Source: Thiobaca trueperi (GTDB taxonomy: Bacteria; Pseudomonadota; Gammaproteobacteria; Chromatiales; Chromatiaceae). Taken from it: a DNA stretch of 64,000 nt. Positions 9,762-20,439 of this stretch are shown here, one piece after another (within the stretch, counting starts at the first letter, position 1; each line of letters starts with the position of its first letter). Below the pieces are notes generated by a model that did no database searches, was not told the DNA's origin, and saw nothing but the letters and a program-made list of their open reading frames with translations. The position numbers were made by a program, and so were the translations under genes. The stretch spans positions 124,001 through 188,000 of the forward strand of contig NZ_SMAO01000008.1 of assembly GCF_004342175.1 (NCBI RefSeq). The letters run 5' to 3'.

Positions 9762-10487
9762 TCACCTTAAAAAGAGGTCAGGCAGGATCGCTGGCGCCTC
9801 CAGGATGGGATTATGGCCGACGCCATCCAGGATCCTCAGATCCGTCGCTGGACGCTGTTCGGCCACCTGCCGTCCCAGATAGAGAAACTTCGGATCCTCG
9901 CTGCCGGCGATCCACCGCAACTGCCCCGAAAACTGTGCCAGATCATCCCAGAGACTGGGCATCCCGGCCAGCCCGAAGCATTCAAGAGACCGGGCCAGCC
10001 CTTCGGCACGCTGGCTCAGACGGCGCGCCCGCTGCCGGTCGAGCAGCGCAGACGGCAAACGGCGTTGACTGGCAAAGAGCGGCTGGCGTTCCCAGGCATG
10101 AACGAAGGCCTCGATTCCCTGGAGCCGCAAAAGCTGAATCCATTGATCATCAGCAGCGCGCCGCTGTTCGCGGATAAGCGGATCGGTCAGTCCCGGATGG
10201 GCGGAGATGATGGTCGCGGCGCGAAAACGCCGGGGCGCGGCCTGCATCAAACCCAGCGCGATCCGTCCCCCCAGCGAGTAGCCGACGAGGCGGTCGATGC
10301 TGTCAGGCAGACGTTCGAGCAGACGCTGGATCGCGTCCTCAAAGCCGCCGGTCGGATCCGGCGCATCACCGTGCCCCGGCAGATCGATGGCCAGACAATC
10401 GGGGTCGTCGCCGATGCAGTCCAGCCAGTCCTGTGCGCTGCCAGTGAAGCCATGCAGGAACAGGCAGCGGGGTTGAGCGTGATTCAG
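9762..10487 (-). CDS. menH: MenH-like alpha/beta hydrolase, CTG start proposed
   Basis: 241 residues if translation begins at the CTG at 10487-10485. MenH (SHCHC synthase, menaquinone pathway) marks: [23 protein letters not shown], nucleophile elbow [10 protein letters not shown], then [16 protein letters not shown] and the C-terminal histidine in [11 protein letters not shown]. The nucleophile and oxyanion segments lie upstream of the only ATG/TTG starts (10250-10247), and no ATG, GTG or TTG precedes HGF within about 40 codons, so a non-canonical start is needed. The CTG overlaps the folE2 stop (CTGA) and has GAGG 7 nt before it, which supports translational coupling. No other men genes are visible. 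Confidence 0.75.
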   Translation of the reverse strand: MNHAQPRCLFLHGFTGSAQDWLDCIGDDPDCLAIDLPGHGDAPDPTGGFEDAIQRLLERLPDSIDRLVGYSLGGRIALGLMQAAPRRFRAATIISAHPGLTDPLIREQRRAADDQWIQLLRLQGIEAFVHAWERQPLFASQRRLPSALLDRQRARRLSQRAEGLARSLECFGLAGMPSLWDDLAQFSGQLRWIAGSEDPKFLYLGRQVAEQRPATDLRILDGVGHNPILEAPAILPDLFLR

Positions 10488-11335
10488 AGCGTGGCCTCGG
10501 CGATCTGCGCCTCGCGCGCCTTGTCCCGCTCGATCATGGCATAGGCCGAATGATTATGGATGGACTCGAAGTTCTCCGCTTCGACCACATAGGCGAGGAT
10601 GCGGCGGTCTTCGTTCAGACGACTGGCAACATCGCGCACCATGTCCTCGACGAACTTGGGATTGTTGTAGGCGCGCTCGGTGACGAATTTCTCGTCCGGA
10701 CGCTTCAGCAGGCCAAAGAGTTCGGATGAGGCCTCGCGTTCGACCAGTTCAATGAGTTCTTCGAGCCAGATGAAGCCGTCGGTTTGCACTCGCACCGTGA
10801 CATGTGAACGCTGGTTGTGCGCACCGTAAGCCGAGATCTCTTTGGAACAGGGACAGAGGCTGGTGACCGGTATCACCACCTTGACCTCCAGATTCGGCTG
10901 ACCGTCACGGATCTCACCGATGAAGGTCACCTCATAGTCGAGCAGGCTGGACACCCCCGAAACCGGCGCCTTCTTGTTGACGAAGAAGGGAAAGCGCATC
11001 TCGATATGGCCGGCCTCGGACTCCAGACGCCGCGACATCTCGGCCAGCATGTCCTGGAAGGAGGACACGCTGATCTCGCGTTCGTGGCTGTTCAGGATCT
11101 GCACGAAGCGCGACATGTGCGTGCCCTTGAAGTCGTGCGGCAGATAGACGGACATGTTGAAGGTCGCGACCGTGTGCTGTTCAAGACCGGAGCGGTCACG
11201 GATCCGCACCGGATGGCGGATGTCTTTGATGCCCACCCGGTCGATGGCGATGCGGCGGGTGTCGGCGCTCCCCTGCACATCGGCGATCGCATTGGCCGCC
11301 GTCACACGGCAGGTGGGTTCGAGCGATTGCTCCAT
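10484..11335 (-). CDS. folE2: GTP cyclohydrolase FolE2
   Basis: 283 residues. Metal-flexible GTP cyclohydrolase IB, first step of folate (and other pterin) synthesis. Family marks: [31 protein letters not shown], the metal cysteine region [20 protein letters not shown] and [10 protein letters not shown] near the C-terminus. FolE2 is often Zur-regulated as a zinc-sparing substitute for FolE, but no Zur box is evident upstream. It is first in the folE2-menH-cysZ/dnaJ unit and overlaps menH by 4 nt. Confidence 0.95.
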   Translation of the reverse strand: MEQSLEPTCRVTAANAIADVQGSADTRRIAIDRVGIKDIRHPVRIRDRSGLEQHTVATFNMSVYLPHDFKGTHMSRFVQILNSHEREISVSSFQDMLAEMSRRLESEAGHIEMRFPFFVNKKAPVSGVSSLLDYEVTFIGEIRDGQPNLEVKVVIPVTSLCPCSKEISAYGAHNQRSHVTVRVQTDGFIWLEELIELVEREASSELFGLLKRPDEKFVTERAYNNPKFVEDMVRDVASRLNEDRRILAYVVEAENFESIHNHSAYAMIERDKAREAQIAEATL

Positions 11336-11487
11336 GGGGTTGGTTTCCTCGGCGGATCGTCAGGCGGTCGGGCCTGATCATTGGGGCAGGCGGGTCAGAA
11401 AACAGCAGGGGCGGGCAGGCTGTGATGCTCCAGAGCGTCAACGCCCGGGGACAGCCAACCGGTCAGAATCGGGTCAAGTGGAGCAAA

Positions 11488-11524
11488 ACCCATCATTCCC
11501 TGTCCATTGCGGTGAATGATGGGT
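11488..11524 (-). terminator. hairpin downstream of gap, possible terminator
   Basis: Perfect 11-bp inverted repeat ACCCATCATTC/GAATGATGGGT with a 15-nt loop, 28 nt beyond the gap stop. On the minus strand it is followed by TTTTG. Low stem GC and a short T run make termination plausible but not certain. The arms resemble a common dispersed AACCCATCATT palindrome, so it may be a repeat instead. Confidence 0.45.
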
Positions 11525-11551
11525 CTCACGTCCAGCAGGCGTCAAACCCAA

Positions 11552-12583
<1,032 letters not shown>

Positions 12584-12588
12584 TCATT

Positions 12589-12654
12589 AGACAGGATTAA
12601 CAGGATTGACAGGATTTCTGAAAATCCTGTCTTTTAATCCTGTAAATCCTGTCT
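12589..12654. repeat. ACAGGATTAACAGGATT palindromic repeat, copy 2
   Basis: Left arm AGACAGGATTAACAGGATTG plus ACAGGATTT, right arm AAATCCTGTC, TTAATCCTGT, AAATCCTGTCT, with a short central turn. Long imperfect hairpin between the codirectional tkt and gap genes, ending 4 nt before the tkt stop. Confidence 0.85.
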
Positions 12655-12657
12655 AAT

Positions 12658-14664
12658 TCAAAGCACGCTCTGGACCTTGCTGACCAGATTCTCGACGGTA
12701 AAGCCAAACTCCTTGAAGAGCGCGCCGGCCGGGGCGGATTCGCCGAAACGGTCAACGCCGAGCACCGCGCCCTGAGTGCCGACATATTTCCACCAGCCAT
12801 CCGTCACCGCCGCTTCAACGGCGACACGGGCAGTCACGGCCCTGGGCAGCACCGCTTCCTTGTAAGCCGCATCCTGCCGGTCGAAGGCGTCGGTTGACGG
12901 CATGGAGACGACGCGAATTGCCTTGTCGGTCATCGCTTCCGCCGCCTTGACCGCCAGTTCGACCTCCGAACCCGTGGCGATGATGATGGCATCGGGGGTG
13001 CCGACGCAATCGCGCAGGACGTAACCGCCGCGCGCGATGTCGGCGAGCTGCGTGTCCGTGCGCGGCATGTGGGCCAGATTCTGGCGCGAGAAGATGAGAC
13101 AGCTCGGCCCGCTCTTGCGCTCAATGGCGAGCTTCCAGGCGACGGCGGATTCCACCGCATCGCAGGGACGCCAGACGCTCATGTTCGGAATCATCCGCAG
13201 GGTCGGGATCTGCTCGACCGGCTGATGGGTCGGCCCGTCCTCGCCCAGACCGATGGAGTCGTGGGTGTAGACGAAGATCGTGGGGATCTTCATCAGTGCC
13301 GCCATGCGCAACGCATTACGGGCATATTCCGAGAACATCAGGAAGGTCGCGCCATAGGGGATGAAGCCCCCGTGCAGCGCGATGCCGTTCATGATCGCCG
13401 ACATGCCGAACTCACGCACGCCGTAATAGAGATAATTGCCGGGCGCATTGCTCTTGCCGATACCCTTGCAGCCTTTCCACAGGGTCAGGTTGGAGCCGGC
13501 CAGATCAGCCGAGCCGCCGAGCAGTTCAGGCAGCAGCGGGCCAAAGCCGTTGAGTGCGTTCTGGGATGCCTTGCGCGAGGCGATGGTCTCGCCTTTCTCG
13601 ATCACCGAGCGGATGAAGTCATCGGCCTGCGCCGACCAGTCGGCGGGCAGCTCGCCGGCCATGCGGCGCTTGAACTCGGCAGCCTCAGCCGGATACGCCT
13701 TGGCATAGGCCGCGAACCGTTTGTTCCAGTCGGACTCGGCAGCGGCGCCGCGCTCTTTGGCGTCCCAGCCCTGATAAATCGTCTCCGGGATCACGAAGGG
13801 CGCATGCGTCCAGCCCAGATTCTCGCGGGTCAGGGCGATTTCCGCCTCGCCCAGCGCCGCACCGTGGCACTCTTCCTTGCCCTGCTTGTTCGGCGAGCCG
13901 AAGCCGATGATGGTTTGGCAGCAGATGAGGCTTGGCTTGTCAGCGACCGCGCGCGCCTGTTCGATGGCGGTCTTGATCGCCTCCGGATCATGGCCGTTGA
14001 CCTTGGGGATCACATTCCAGCCATAGGCCTCGAAGCGCTTGGGCGTGTTGTCGAGGAACCAGGCGGGGGTATCGCCGTGGCCGCGCACCTCGCCATCGAT
14101 TGAAATGTTGTTGTCGTCATAGATGGCGATCAGCTTGCCCAGACCCAGGGCACCGGCCAGCGAGCAGGCTTCGTGCGAAATGCCTTCCATCAGACAGCCG
14201 TCGCCGAGAAACACATAGGTATTGTGATCGACGATGGTGTGATCCGGCTTGTTGAACTGCGCCGCCAGTGCCTTTTCGGCAATCGCCATGCCGACCGCGT
14301 TGGTGATGCCCTGACCGAGCGGGCCGGTGGTGGTCTCGACGCCCGGCGCATAGCCGTACTCGGGATGGCCGGGGGTTCTGGAATGGAGCTGGCGGAACTG
14401 CTTGAGGTCTTCGATGCCCAGATCGTAGCCGGTCAGATGCAGCAGGGCATAGATGAGCATGGAGCCATGCCCGTTGGACAGCACGAACCGATCACGATCA
14501 GGCCAATGCGGATTGGCCGGATTGTGCGTCATGAAATCGTTCCACAAAACCTCGGCGATATCTGCCATGCCCATGGGTGCGCCTGGATGGCCTGAATTGG
14601 CCTTTTGCACCGCATCCATCGCCAGCGCCCGGATCGCGTTGGCAAGTTCTTTACGTGAGGACAT
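12658..14664 (-). CDS. tkt: transketolase
   Basis: 668 residues, standard length. Thiamine diphosphate enzyme of the pentose phosphate and Calvin cycles. Domains in order: PP domain with [25 protein letters not shown] and the ThDP motif [13 protein letters not shown]...DDNN; Pyr domain from about residue 355 with [21 protein letters not shown] and [20 protein letters not shown]-terminal domain with [10 protein letters not shown] plain ATG start with a GGAGGGACGC-like ribosome site. It is upstream of gap; together with transaldolase at 38 kb it points to an active sugar-phosphate network. Confidence 0.96.
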   Translation of the reverse strand: MSSRKELANAIRALAMDAVQKANSGHPGAPMGMADIAEVLWNDFMTHNPANPHWPDRDRFVLSNGHGSMLIYALLHLTGYDLGIEDLKQFRQLHSRTPGHPEYGYAPGVETTTGPLGQGITNAVGMAIAEKALAAQFNKPDHTIVDHNTYVFLGDGCLMEGISHEACSLAGALGLGKLIAIYDDNNISIDGEVRGHGDTPAWFLDNTPKRFEAYGWNVIPKVNGHDPEAIKTAIEQARAVADKPSLICCQTIIGFGSPNKQGKEECHGAALGEAEIALTRENLGWTHAPFVIPETIYQGWDAKERGAAAESDWNKRFAAYAKAYPAEAAEFKRRMAGELPADWSAQADDFIRSVIEKGETIASRKASQNALNGFGPLLPELLGGSADLAGSNLTLWKGCKGIGKSNAPGNYLYYGVREFGMSAIMNGIALHGGFIPYGATFLMFSEYARNALRMAALMKIPTIFVYTHDSIGLGEDGPTHQPVEQIPTLRMIPNMSVWRPCDAVESAVAWKLAIERKSGPSCLIFSRQNLAHMPRTDTQLADIARGGYVLRDCVGTPDAIIIATGSEVELAVKAAEAMTDKAIRVVSMPSTDAFDRQDAAYKEAVLPRAVTARVAVEAAVTDGWWKYVGTQGAVLGVDRFGESAPAGALFKEFGFTVENLVSKVQSVL

Positions 14665-14790
14665 GCGTCCCTCCTGAAGTGATGACAGAGACCAAAGCGG
14701 TCGCCCGAAGCTAATTTATAAGCCGCTAATATTAAGTATTGACGGTGAAAATGACCAGCATTTTCCACCGCCTGAACAATGTTGATCGCG

Positions 14791-15345
14791 TCAGTCAGCC
14801 CGCCATTTGATCGAGCAGCCCATGCTCGGGATCTGCTCCGCCGGGCCGACCCCGGTCTCGGCGACCTGCCGCATGGCCTCGAACAGATCGCGGCGCACGT
14901 CGGCGGGCGCGGCCTCCTTGCGGCTGGCGTCGAGCCGGCCACGGTACTGGAGCCCCAGATCCACATCGTAGCCAAAGAAATCCGGGGTGCAGACCGCGCC
15001 ATAGGCCCGCGCGACAGACTGACTCTCGTCATAGAGATAGGGGAAAGGGAAGCCGAACTGCTCGGCCACCTGTTTCATATGGTCGAAGGAGTCTTCCGGA
15101 TAATCGTTGACATCGTTGGAACTGATTGCCACGCAGCCGATGCCGTGCACGGCCAGCTCGCGGGCATCGCGTACCAGACGGTCGCGGATCGCCTGCACAT
15201 AAGGGCAGTGATTGCAGATGAACATCACCAGCAGACCGCGTTCGCCCCGGCAGTCGTCGCGGGTCCAGATCCGCCCATCGACGCCGGGCAGCGCGAAATC
15301 CGGTGCGGGGAGGCCAAAGTCACAGACGGGGGTTTCAAGGGCCAT
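14791..15345 (-). CDS. thioredoxin-family / peroxiredoxin-like protein
   Basis: 184 residues, no signal peptide, so cytoplasmic. Thioredoxin fold of the AhpC/TSA-like class: PAPDFALPGVDGRIW, then the redox site CNHCPYVQAIRD (CxxC, near residue 45), AISSNDVNDYPEDSFD and the cis-Pro region CTPDFFGYD. This family (thioredoxin family protein with CNHCPYV) is widespread in proteobacteria and cyanobacteria. It probably reduces peroxides or disulfides, but its partner is unknown. It is alone, upstream of tkt by 126 nt and divergent from metK. Confidence 0.85.
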   Translation of the reverse strand: MALETPVCDFGLPAPDFALPGVDGRIWTRDDCRGERGLLVMFICNHCPYVQAIRDRLVRDARELAVHGIGCVAISSNDVNDYPEDSFDHMKQVAEQFGFPFPYLYDESQSVARAYGAVCTPDFFGYDVDLGLQYRGRLDASRKEAAPADVRRDLFEAMRQVAETGVGPAEQIPSMGCSIKWRAD

Positions 15346-15461
15346 CGTTAACCTCCGAGGTCGTCAGTAGGTGAAATCGTCCCGCTCATGGTAACGGAAT
15401 GGCGGCCGATTCAAAATGAACCATCGGCGGTCGCCGGAAGGTTTCTGACAGAGGGTTCAAC

Positions 15462-15478
15462 CGCCCGCCAGCGGGCGC
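15462..15478. other. short GC hairpin upstream of metK
   Basis: GCCCGC and GCGGGC face each other across CA, giving a tight stem, about 95 nt upstream of the metK start. A second potential stem (GTGGC...GCCAC) lies about 20 nt before the ATG. I could not match either to a SAM-binding riboswitch class, so this is noted only as a possible leader structure. Confidence 0.25.
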
Positions 15479-15570
15479 CCACATCGATTTTACGCTGTTC
15501 AGCCAACACGGTATCATCCGCCGCTCCATTAACCGCCTTCGTGGCGCAGCGATCAGGCCACTGATTACCT

Positions 15571-16761
15571 ATGAGCAAGGATTACATCTTTACCTCTGAA
15601 TCCGTTTCCGAAGGGCATCCCGACAAGATGGCGGATCAGATCTCCGACGCCGTGCTCGACGAGATCTATCGTCGCGATCCCAACCATGCCAAGGCGCGCG
15701 TCGCCTGCGAAACCCTGGTCAAGACCGGTTTCGTGATGCTGGCCGGCGAAATCACGGTGACGGATGCCGATCTCAAGATCGACTATGAAAAGGTGGTGCG
15801 CCGCGTCGTCAAGGAAATCGGCTACGACAACTCCGATGTCGGCTTCGACGGCAACAACTGCGGCGTGCTCATCGCCCTTGGCGAGCAGTCCAGAGACATC
15901 AATCAGGGCGTCGATCGCGAGACCGAAGAGGCGCAGGGCGCGGGCGACCAGGGCCTGATGTTCGGCTACGCCACCAACGAAACCGACCTGCTGATGCCGG
16001 CCCCGATCGACTACGCCCACCGGCTGGTCAAGCGTCAGGCCGAAGTGCGCAAGAACGGCACGCTGCCCTGGCTGCGTCCCGACGCCAAATCGCAGATTAC
16101 CGTGCGTTACAGCGACGGCAAGCCGGTCGCGGTCGATGCCGTGGTGCTCTCCACCCAGCACAGCGAGGATGTCAGCGAAAGCGTGCTGCACGAAGCCGTG
16201 ATGGAAGAAATCATCAAACCCGTGCTCGGCGACACCGGCTGGCTCAACGCCGGCACCAAATATCACATCAACCCCACCGGCAAGTTCGTCATCGGCGGCC
16301 CGGTCGGCGACTGCGGCCTGACCGGACGCAAGATCATCGTCGATACCTACGGCGGCATGGCCCGTCACGGCGGCGGCGCCTTCTCCGGCAAGGATCCGTC
16401 CAAGGTTGACCGTTCGGCGGCCTATGCCGGCCGCTATGTCGCCAAGAACATCGTCGCCGCCGGGCTGGCTGACAAATGCGAAATCCAGGTCTCCTATGCC
16501 ATCGGCGTCGCCGAGCCGACCTCGGTGTCCATCGACACCTTCGGCACCTCGCGCGTCAGCGAAGCCCGCATCATCGAACTCATCCGCGTCCACTTCGACC
16601 TGCGTCCCTACGGCATCATGCGGATGCTCGATCTCACCAACCGTGACCTGATCAAGTATCAGGACACGGCGGCTTATGGCCACTTCGGACGCAATGAGCC
16701 TGGGTTTACCTGGGAGCGGACTGATAAGGCCGATGAACTGCGCGCCGCCGCAGGGATCTGA
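15571..16761 (+). CDS. metK: S-adenosylmethionine synthetase
   Basis: 396 residues. Makes S-adenosylmethionine from ATP and methionine. Visible motifs: [20 protein letters not shown] at the N-terminus (ATP and metal site), [34 protein letters not shown] and the P-loop-like [19 protein letters not shown]. Starts with ATG; the upstream region has a hairpin but no recognised riboswitch. Monocistronic in appearance, divergent from the thioredoxin-like gene. Confidence 0.97.
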   Translation: MSKDYIFTSESVSEGHPDKMADQISDAVLDEIYRRDPNHAKARVACETLVKTGFVMLAGEITVTDADLKIDYEKVVRRVVKEIGYDNSDVGFDGNNCGVLIALGEQSRDINQGVDRETEEAQGAGDQGLMFGYATNETDLLMPAPIDYAHRLVKRQAEVRKNGTLPWLRPDAKSQITVRYSDGKPVAVDAVVLSTQHSEDVSESVLHEAVMEEIIKPVLGDTGWLNAGTKYHINPTGKFVIGGPVGDCGLTGRKIIVDTYGGMARHGGGAFSGKDPSKVDRSAAYAGRYVAKNIVAAGLADKCEIQVSYAIGVAEPTSVSIDTFGTSRVSEARIIELIRVHFDLRPYGIMRMLDLTNRDLIKYQDTAAYGHFGRNEPGFTWERTDKADELRAAAGI

Positions 16762-17144
16762 TTCGGATTTGGTAGGGCGGAATAGCGTAGCGTATTCCGC
16801 CGTATGGAGCTAAATGCCGGTTTTAGAGACCGTGGAGATGGGGGCGGCTGCCTGCGGGCATCCGCCTGACGGCTTTTAATCACGATGGGACAACGGGTAA
16901 GGGCAATTGGTCACGAAACCCATCAATTCGCGGACCCGGATGCCATCATCGATCGTCCTCTTGAAATCAAGCGTTTTTTCGTCTTCCCGATCCTGAAATT
17001 TCAATGCAGGAAAATGATGGGTTTCGCTGCGCTCTACCCGCCACGCGCGCCTAACCTAAACCTGCAAGGCCGAAGATTGCACCAGCCATGAATTTTGAGT
17101 GGGACGAAACCAAGGCACGTAGAAAAGTTTCAGAGGGTCAGCAG
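16762..17144. other. 383-nt intergenic stretch with repeat debris and a BrnT-like start remnant
   Basis: Holds three things. A REP-like palindrome GGCGGAATA...TATTCCGCC at 16776-16801, of a type common in gammaproteobacteria. A stretch (16914-17038) bounded by GAAACCCATCA and TGATGGGTTTC. From 17088 an in-frame start reading MNFEWDETKARRK, the typical opening of a BrnT toxin, which then runs directly into the next gene. No complete gene is visible. Confidence 0.6.
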
Positions 17145-17588
17145 ATGAAAAAATACGCCATCATTTTATTAGCAAGTCTGTTCATTACATGTGTGTCAGC
17201 CGCAACATATGCGTACAACCTATCGCCGCAGGAAAGCGCGTCTTTAGTAAAAAGCTCAGATTGGATTATAAAGCAAGCGTTTCTCACTAAGAAAAGCGGC
17301 CTGCAAGTGCAGGGGCAAGGTGTTGTAACGCGATTGCTAACTGATGATCTATCGGGGGATCGGCATCAACGTTTCATTCTAAGGCTCAGCAGCGGCCAGA
17401 CGTTATTGATGGCTCATAATATTGATATCGCGCCGCGATTGGCTGAATTGAAAGTTGGCGGCCTCATAATTTTTTATGGGCAGTATGAATGGAACAGTCA
17501 AGGTGGATTAGTACATTGGACGCACCACGATCCTGACAGTAAACATATCCACGGCTGGTTGAAATACAAGAACAAAACATACCAGTAA
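17145..17588 (+). CDS. DUF3465 secreted protein
   Basis: 147 residues from the ATG at 17145, which has GAGGG about 8 nt upstream and opens a clear signal peptide (MKKYAIILLASLFITCVSA). The mature part matches DUF3465: QGQGVVTRLLTDDLSGDRHQRF, LSSGQTLLMAHNID, FYGQYEWNSQGG and VHWTHHDPDSKHIHGWL. This is a small OB-like periplasmic domain of unknown function. A longer frame starting at 17088 begins like a BrnT toxin and is probably a fossil junction. Codon use is more AT-rich than its neighbours, suggesting transfer. Confidence 0.8.
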   Translation: MKKYAIILLASLFITCVSAATYAYNLSPQESASLVKSSDWIIKQAFLTKKSGLQVQGQGVVTRLLTDDLSGDRHQRFILRLSSGQTLLMAHNIDIAPRLAELKVGGLIIFYGQYEWNSQGGLVHWTHHDPDSKHIHGWLKYKNKTYQ

Positions 17589-17680
17589 TCAAGCAAGATA
17601 ATTATATCCACCAGAAACAAAAGTCAGAAATGATTCGATCAGAGATAAACCAATCGAATCATTTCACCGGATGCGGCTGA

Positions 17681-18292
17681 TTATTTTCCGTATTTCATTT
17701 TTGCAGCATCCTGGCAGCTATCCTTTTCATCATCTTTCAACGCATCGCACTTTTCCTTCGCGACCGCATAATTTGCCTCCAGCTTGTCTGTTGCCGCTTC
17801 CTGGCGCGCCTCGGTCATCTCCGCTTTTTCCTTCATGCCGGTCTCGGTATATTCCTTGCCCGCCGTCTTATTCGCATTTAAAACCTTTAATTCTGCTTCG
17901 GCATCCGCCTTGATACGGGTCTCAACCGCTTTCGCTTCCTTCATGCAGACATCCTGATCGTTACCGCTTTTGTTCTGGCAGGTTGCGCTGGCGACAGCAT
18001 AGTCCGCCTCGGCCTTGGCGACGACCACGTCATAATCATGCTTTGCAGAGGGTTCGTGACGGGCTTCCAATTCGGCTTTGGCAACATTTTTATTGCTCTT
18101 GGCGGCAGCGATACAGATATCCTGCTGCTTGCCCGATTGCGAATCGCAGTTTGCTTTATCTGCTTTGTATTTGTCAGCGATCGTTGCCTCGGCGGCCTGA
18201 TAGTCGTCTTTCGACATGGTCTGCGCCATCATGCCGGCACTGAAAATCAGACCAACTGCAACAGCGATGGCGGTCATATTGAATTTGTTCAT
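17681..18292 (-). CDS. secreted Ala/Lys/Glu-rich protein with three Cx10C repeats
   Basis: 203 residues. Signal peptide MNKFNMTAIAVAVGLIFSAG is followed by a highly charged helical protein. Three related segments each hold two cysteines separated by ten residues (Cys49/60, Cys105/116, Cys182/193) followed by an AAK- or EAK-type helix, so an internally repeated disulfide-pinned helical hairpin is likely in the periplasm. Proteins of this kind occur as unnamed products in beta- and gammaproteobacteria, often near stress-related membrane peptides, as here. Divergent from the small membrane-protein genes. No enzymatic motif. Confidence 0.75.
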   Translation of the reverse strand: MNKFNMTAIAVAVGLIFSAGMMAQTMSKDDYQAAEATIADKYKADKANCDSQSGKQQDICIAAAKSNKNVAKAELEARHEPSAKHDYDVVVAKAEADYAVASATCQNKSGNDQDVCMKEAKAVETRIKADAEAELKVLNANKTAGKEYTETGMKEKAEMTEARQEAATDKLEANYAVAKEKCDALKDDEKDSCQDAAKMKYGK

Positions 18293-18546
18293 GCGTTTTA
18301 CCTTTCTGTTCTGGATGGTTGAAAGCGTGACGAGCGACAGCGACGGCTTCCGCGACTGGATCAGGGAAGTTCGAACGGCAGACTATTTTAAAATCTCGCG
18401 GCGATCAGTTCGTTAACGCACATAAAACCACTTTGCTTTCAAACAGGAAAACATGGTGTCTCTGTGCGATAACGAACAGACGTCTCCTGTGCCGCGACTT
18501 ATCCTGCGTCTGTCAACCGTCCGTTCAACCTTGCAGGAGAAATTTT

Positions 18547-18735
18547 ATGACTTTGATTTCGTTGGTGATAACGCTTGCGGTTGTTGGCCTCATTCTGTGG
18601 GTGATCAACAATTACATCCCGATGGACGGAACCATCAAAAGAATCCTCAATGCAGTCGTTGTGATCGTTGTGATTCTCTGGCTGTTATCCGTTTTCGGGG
18701 TGATTGGACCCATAGCCGGGATGCGGATCGGATAA
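18547..18735 (+). CDS. Thivi_2564-type small membrane protein
   Basis: 62 residues with two membrane segments (about 3-22 and 34-58) flanking NNYIPMDGTIKRILN. This matches the small inner-membrane family named after Thiocystis violascens Thivi_2564, from memory of that family. AGGAG sits 8 nt before the ATG at 18547; a longer in-frame extension from 18433 has no such site and is not conserved. Likely first gene of the small-protein series that continues at 18771. Function unknown, general envelope stress suspected from context. Confidence 0.8.
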   Translation: MTLISLVITLAVVGLILWVINNYIPMDGTIKRILNAVVVIVVILWLLSVFGVIGPIAGMRIG

Positions 18736-18770
18736 TTTCCTGAAAAATCAATCGCAAGAGGGTGGGCGAA

Positions 18771-18989
18771 ATGAACGCAGTCAGAATTTCAGCCTTTGCG
18801 CTGATCATTGCTGGTGGGTTGGGCCTGGCCTATGGCGGGTTCAGCTATACCAAATCGACTCAGCAAGCTCAGGTTGGCCCGCTTGAATTGACAGTGAACG
18901 AACAGGAAACGGTCAATATCCCGATCTGGGCTGGCGTGGCGGCGATCGCGGTGGGTGCGCTATTGCTTGTGGCGCCGCGTAACAGCTAG
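18771..18989 (+). CDS. small two-TM membrane protein
   Basis: 72 residues. Helix 1 (about 3-25, ISAFALIIAGGLGLAYGGFSY), a polar segment TKSTQQAQVGPLELTVNEQE, and helix 2 (about 50-68). The ATG at 18771 has AAGAGG 9 nt upstream and is preferred over the GTG at 18762. It resembles small proteins annotated only as hypothetical membrane protein in proteobacteria. It follows the Thivi_2564-type gene by 35 nt, so co-transcription is likely. Role unknown. Confidence 0.75.
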   Translation: MNAVRISAFALIIAGGLGLAYGGFSYTKSTQQAQVGPLELTVNEQETVNIPIWAGVAAIAVGALLLVAPRNS

Positions 18990-19083
18990 CAGCGATTTCT
19001 TGATCATTCGACCGATAGGCCCGGCTTTCACGCTCACGGAGTGAGATGGAACACGTCATCAACCTGAAACAGAGAGGCTCGAT

Positions 19084-19704
19084 ATGACAAACACATCCGG
19101 TTTGAATCTGATTGCTGTCGCGCTGATAGTCGGTGGCGGCGCGTTGCAATCGGCCAGTGCGGAGCAGATTTATCAGGTGCCTGTATTCATCCTTGGAGGC
19201 AGCTCGCCGCAGGTGGCCGACGCCAGCCAGAGCTATGGGATTCGACCCGCAAAGGATCCCGCCTCGCCCATGCCGTCCGACTCCGGATCGCCTATGTCGC
19301 CACCCCCGGATGATGTGCTCGGTGGCGCGAACAGTCCGCAGTCAATGGATCGCTCATCGGAAATTCAGAAAGATGATGGCGTTCGCTATGTCTCGGGTGG
19401 CATTGGTGAAAGCGAGCGCACCGAACTCGCGGCGGTGTCGAATCAGTTCAATCTGCATTTGATGTTTGCGAAACAGGGGAGTGGTGAATATCTCTCAGCG
19501 GTTCGGGTGACGATTTCGGATGCGCGCAGCCAACAGATCCTGACTGCCGAATCGAAAGGCCCGCTGTTCTTTGTTCAACTGGCGCCGGGCGACTACAGCG
19601 TGGAAGTGACCCCCACCGGTGAAGTCGGCCATGGTGAGGCCCAGCGCAAGACCGCGCATATCGGTGGCTCGGGCCAGTCGCGGCTGGATTTTTACTGGCG
19701 TTAA
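19084..19704 (+). CDS. secreted protein with C-terminal carboxypeptidase-regulatory-like domain
   Basis: 206 residues. A signal peptide (about residues 1-26, ending SASAEQ) precedes a Ser/Pro/Asp-rich unstructured segment to about residue 105. The last 85 residues form a beta-sandwich-like domain: FNLHLMFAKQGSGEYLSAV, VTISDARSQQILTAES, LFFVQLAPGDYSVEVTPTGE, as in carboxypeptidase-regulatory or transthyretin-like folds. Probably periplasmic or surface bound. It stands 94 nt after the small membrane gene. No partner is evident. Confidence 0.7.
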   Translation: MTNTSGLNLIAVALIVGGGALQSASAEQIYQVPVFILGGSSPQVADASQSYGIRPAKDPASPMPSDSGSPMSPPPDDVLGGANSPQSMDRSSEIQKDDGVRYVSGGIGESERTELAAVSNQFNLHLMFAKQGSGEYLSAVRVTISDARSQQILTAESKGPLFFVQLAPGDYSVEVTPTGEVGHGEAQRKTAHIGGSGQSRLDFYWR

Positions 19705-19873
19705 ATCGCGCTCCTTTAGCGTGAATTGTTTTCGCGCTGGATCGATTTCGCGTCAATCAACCAGCGTTTTACCTGGCGCGTTTTAAGTGAATGCAGAATT
19801 GATGTACACGCCGATTAGGCATCTCCATGCCGACATGCAGTCGGCCTGACAACCCAAAACAGGAACGATCCAA

Positions 19874-20161
19874 ATGATGACCAAAGACGAATATGTTGCG
19901 GCGATGAAAACGCGGCTCGACGAATGGAGCGCGGATCTTGATGCCTGGGAGGCCAAAGGGAGTGAGATCAAGGAAGATGCACGAGAGGCCTATCAGGAGC
20001 AACTCGCTGCGTTGCGCGTCAAGCGCGAGGAAGGCGCTAAACGGTTGGAGGAAATGAAGGCCGCGAGCGAAAACACCTGGGAGCAGGTCAAGGCCGAAAG
20101 CGAGCATGTCTGGGAGGCATTCAAGGATTCGGTGAATACCTTCAAGGGGCATTATAAGTAG
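19874..20161 (+). CDS. small charged coiled-coil protein
   Basis: 95 residues, no signal peptide. Nearly all helical and highly charged (LDEWSADLDAWEAKGSEIKE, QLAALRVKREEGAKRLEEMK), with Trp residues spaced through the sequence. It resembles the short coiled-coil proteins (sll1863-like) induced by stress in other bacteria. It begins with ATGATG preceded by AGGAACGATCC. It closes the small-protein cluster and is followed by a strong terminator. Likely cytoplasmic; oligomerisation is expected, function unknown. Confidence 0.75.
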   Translation: MMTKDEYVAAMKTRLDEWSADLDAWEAKGSEIKEDAREAYQEQLAALRVKREEGAKRLEEMKAASENTWEQVKAESEHVWEAFKDSVNTFKGHYK

Positions 20162-20172
20162 ACTTGACTTAA

Positions 20173-20214
20173 GCGGGGCGGGGCGGGGGATTTCACCCCG
20201 CCCCGCACCTTTTT
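20173..20214 (+). terminator. rho-independent terminator after the coiled-coil gene
   Basis: Perfect 11-bp stem GCGGGGCGGGG/CCCCGCCCCGC with a 12-nt loop, 12 nt beyond the stop codon, followed by ACCTTTTTGG. Strong textbook structure on the plus strand. Confidence 0.9.
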
Positions 20215-20439
20215 GGTTGCAAGCGATGGTGTTCAACCCGTTCCCCGCTCGGTTGGGACGACCCGAATCCAATCCTGCTGTAGATGTCCCGCAGATGTGC
20301 GGGCAATCGATGGGTAGGGGCATGTTCGATTGCCACAGCCCGCTCAAAGACATGCCCCCTGTAGCGATTTACTCGGTCAGATCGCTTAAGATTCATAAAC
20401 TGCTCGAAGATCCGGCAGCCTGAATTTAGAATTGACCGA

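Noticed and set aside
15346-15570. SAM riboswitch in the metK leader
   Set aside because: Two small stems are visible but no conserved SAM-I, SAM-II or SAM/SAH core could be aligned by eye.
16885-17091. 68-codon open frame between metK and the DUF3465 gene
   Set aside because: Lies on repeat debris, has no recognisable domain or ribosome site, and ends at the start of the BrnT-like remnant.
20217-20423. 68-codon open frame before the BatB gene
   Set aside because: No family resemblance, poor codon pattern, directly after a terminator; treated as non-coding.
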